Assembly: GCF_026015985.1 (NCBI RefSeq)
Contig: NZ_CP110389.1
Location: 3,690,001-3,754,000 of the forward strand
DNA from: Rhodopseudomonas sp. P2A-2r
Lineage (GTDB): Bacteria > Pseudomonadota > Alphaproteobacteria > Rhizobiales > Xanthobacteraceae
Length of the DNA: 64,000 nt
Direction of reading: 5' to 3'
Shown: positions 63,153 to 64,000 of the stretch, in pieces
Position numbering within the stretch: position 1 is the stretch's first letter
How the letters are laid out: every line of letters begins with the position of its first letter
Position numbers and translations under genes: made by a program
The notes under the pieces: model-generated
What the model was told of the DNA's origin: nothing
The model's input: the letters and a program-made list of their open reading frames with translations, nothing else
Database searches by the model: none

Positions 63153-63893
63153 TTAGCCCTCCTTCGCAGGCGCGTCGGCCGGCGCGGCCTGATCGAGGCG
63201 CACCGTGGGCGCCCCATGCTTGCGGTCAGTCAGCACGACGACCTTGGTGCCCACCGGCAGCCGGTTGAACAGGTCGATGACGTCCTGGTTGATCAGCCGC
63301 ACGCAGCCACTGGAGACGTTGCTGCCGATGCTGCCGGGATCGTTGGTGCCGTGGATCCGGTACAGCGTGTCCTTGCCGTTCTGGTACAAATACAGCGCAC
63401 GGGCGCCGAGCGGGTTGTCGATCCCCGCCTGCATGCCGCGTCGATACTGTTCAAGCTCGGGCTGCCGCTTGATCATCGGCGCTGGCGGCGTCCAGGTCGG
63501 CCACGACGCCTTGTGGCGGATTTCCGCGGTGCCGCTCCAGCCAAAGCCTTCGCGGCCGACACCGATGCCGTAACGCATCGCGTATCCGCCCTCCATCACC
63601 AAATAGAGAAACTTGGCGCCGGGGTCGACCACGACTGTCCCCGGTTGCTGCTCAGTCACATAACTCACGCGCTGCTTGAGATACCTGGACGAGACCGTAT
63701 TGGCCTCGACCGCCGGAACCGGGAATTTTTCGTTCGACATGGCGGCGTATTGCGGCGGCACGGCGGCAGCTAAATGGGCTTCGGGCGGAGCGAAGGTCTG
63801 GTTGCAGGCCCCCAGCAACACGGCAAGCCCCGCAAGAGAAAGCCCACGCAGCAGCGGACGTGCCGCGCGACGCGCGGCGAATTGCGTTATCAT
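63153..63893 (-). CDS. L,D-transpeptidase (YkuD family)
   Basis: 246 residues. Signal peptide with a lipobox-like LLGACNQ near residue 30, so it may be a lipoprotein. The catalytic motif HGTNDPGSIGSNVSSGCVRL holds His, Ser, Gly and the nucleophile Cys (near 207). It makes 3-3 or protein-peptidoglycan links with meso-diaminopimelate. First gene of the minus-strand set with the ScsB and DsbA genes (2-base gap). Confidence 0.92.
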   Translation of the reverse strand: MITQFAARRAARPLLRGLSLAGLAVLLGACNQTFAPPEAHLAAAVPPQYAAMSNEKFPVPAVEANTVSSRYLKQRVSYVTEQQPGTVVVDPGAKFLYLVMEGGYAMRYGIGVGREGFGWSGTAEIRHKASWPTWTPPAPMIKRQPELEQYRRGMQAGIDNPLGARALYLYQNGKDTLYRIHGTNDPGSIGSNVSSGCVRLINQDVIDLFNRLPVGTKVVVLTDRKHGAPTVRLDQAAPADAPAKEG

Positions 63894-63901
63894 GAAGATC
63901 T

Positions 63902-63966
63902 CCAGGGATTTCGGACGCAGCTAGGCTATCGGCCGCTGACGCGGCGGTGCTACGCCAAATCCCTGG
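63902..63966. repeat. inverted repeat upstream of the L,D-transpeptidase gene
   Basis: CCAGGGATTT (63902-63911) and AAATCCCTGG (63957-63966) are perfect inverted copies, 45 bases apart. They start 9 bases upstream of the start codon on the minus strand, so they fall in the leader or promoter region. Could be a regulatory stem or a paired operator. Confidence 0.4.
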
Positions 63967-64000
63967 GAGGTCGGAAGGGAGAGCCCGCCAGCCATTGTAC

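Noticed and set aside
1..64000. Search for CRISPR arrays, tRNA, rRNA and intact insertion sequences
   Set aside because: No regularly spaced direct repeats, cloverleaf or terminal-repeat-bounded element with an intact transposase was seen by eye.

Overview
The window is about 64 kb of GC-rich DNA, densely coded in the style of an alphaproteobacterium. Operons overlap by ATGA or TGATG junctions, the signal peptides are Tat-type, and there are CoxL-type molybdenum hydroxylases, SqrR-like repressors, Urt-type transporters and small proteins familiar from Bradyrhizobium, Rhodopseudomonas and Afipia. The family assignment (Nitrobacteraceae) is an inference from gene content. I saw no tRNA, rRNA or CRISPR array.

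Layout. At 1-7666 (+) there is a catabolic operon: CoA-transferase A (cut by the window edge) and B, a cytoplasmic BisC/DMSO-reductase-type molybdoenzyme, an AhpD-like protein, a class II aldolase, a PfkB sugar kinase, an SDR dehydrogenase and an AcuI-like reductase. A LysR regulator (7941-9017) follows and meets, tail to tail, a minus-strand operon (16987 to 9014) that joins a spermidine/putrescine-type ABC importer to a three-subunit form II CoxSLM-type molybdenum hydroxylase. At 23913-17524 (-) lies urtABCDE with an acetamidase/formamidase, a urea or short-amide uptake operon. From 24.0 to 32.4 kb the DNA is looser and relic-rich: an orphan IS3 orfA-like gene, aroE debris, a peptide-binding-protein fragment, a truncated DMT transporter, a CHASE-GGDEF-EAL protein and a divergent LivK-like protein. 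At 32.4-35.4 kb is a two-component system divergent from a Met/Gly/His-rich Spy-like protein.

From 35.5 to 63.9 kb the theme is sulfur, thiol redox and respiration. It holds an OsmC protein, a CxxC mini-thioredoxin and a YraQ-type permease; decayed sulfur-type cytochromes c; two YeeE/YedE transporters; an RND efflux pump with its adaptor and an ArsR regulator; a type I sulfide:quinone oxidoreductase with TrxC, DUF2892, DUF302 and AhpD-like partners; cydABX with cydDC; a NifX-like protein; a five-haem cytochrome fused to a TsdA-like domain; a peroxiredoxin; DsbA and ScsB-like proteins; and an L,D-transpeptidase. Two nearly identical ArsR repressors with the SqrR cysteine pair, each reading from a nearly identical leaderless promoter/operator, sit divergently to sqr and to cydA. 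The simplest reading is a persulfide-controlled module that oxidises sulfide and switches respiration to the sulfide-tolerant bd oxidase.

A caution on the sequence itself: at least nine genes that otherwise read as complete (potA-like, potB-like, urtA, GGDEF-EAL, RND adaptor, cydB, cydD, cydC and a small hypothetical) are each broken by one single-base indel, mostly one base missing from a homopolymer run. This looks more like residual sequencing error than decay. Such genes are listed here with their full span.
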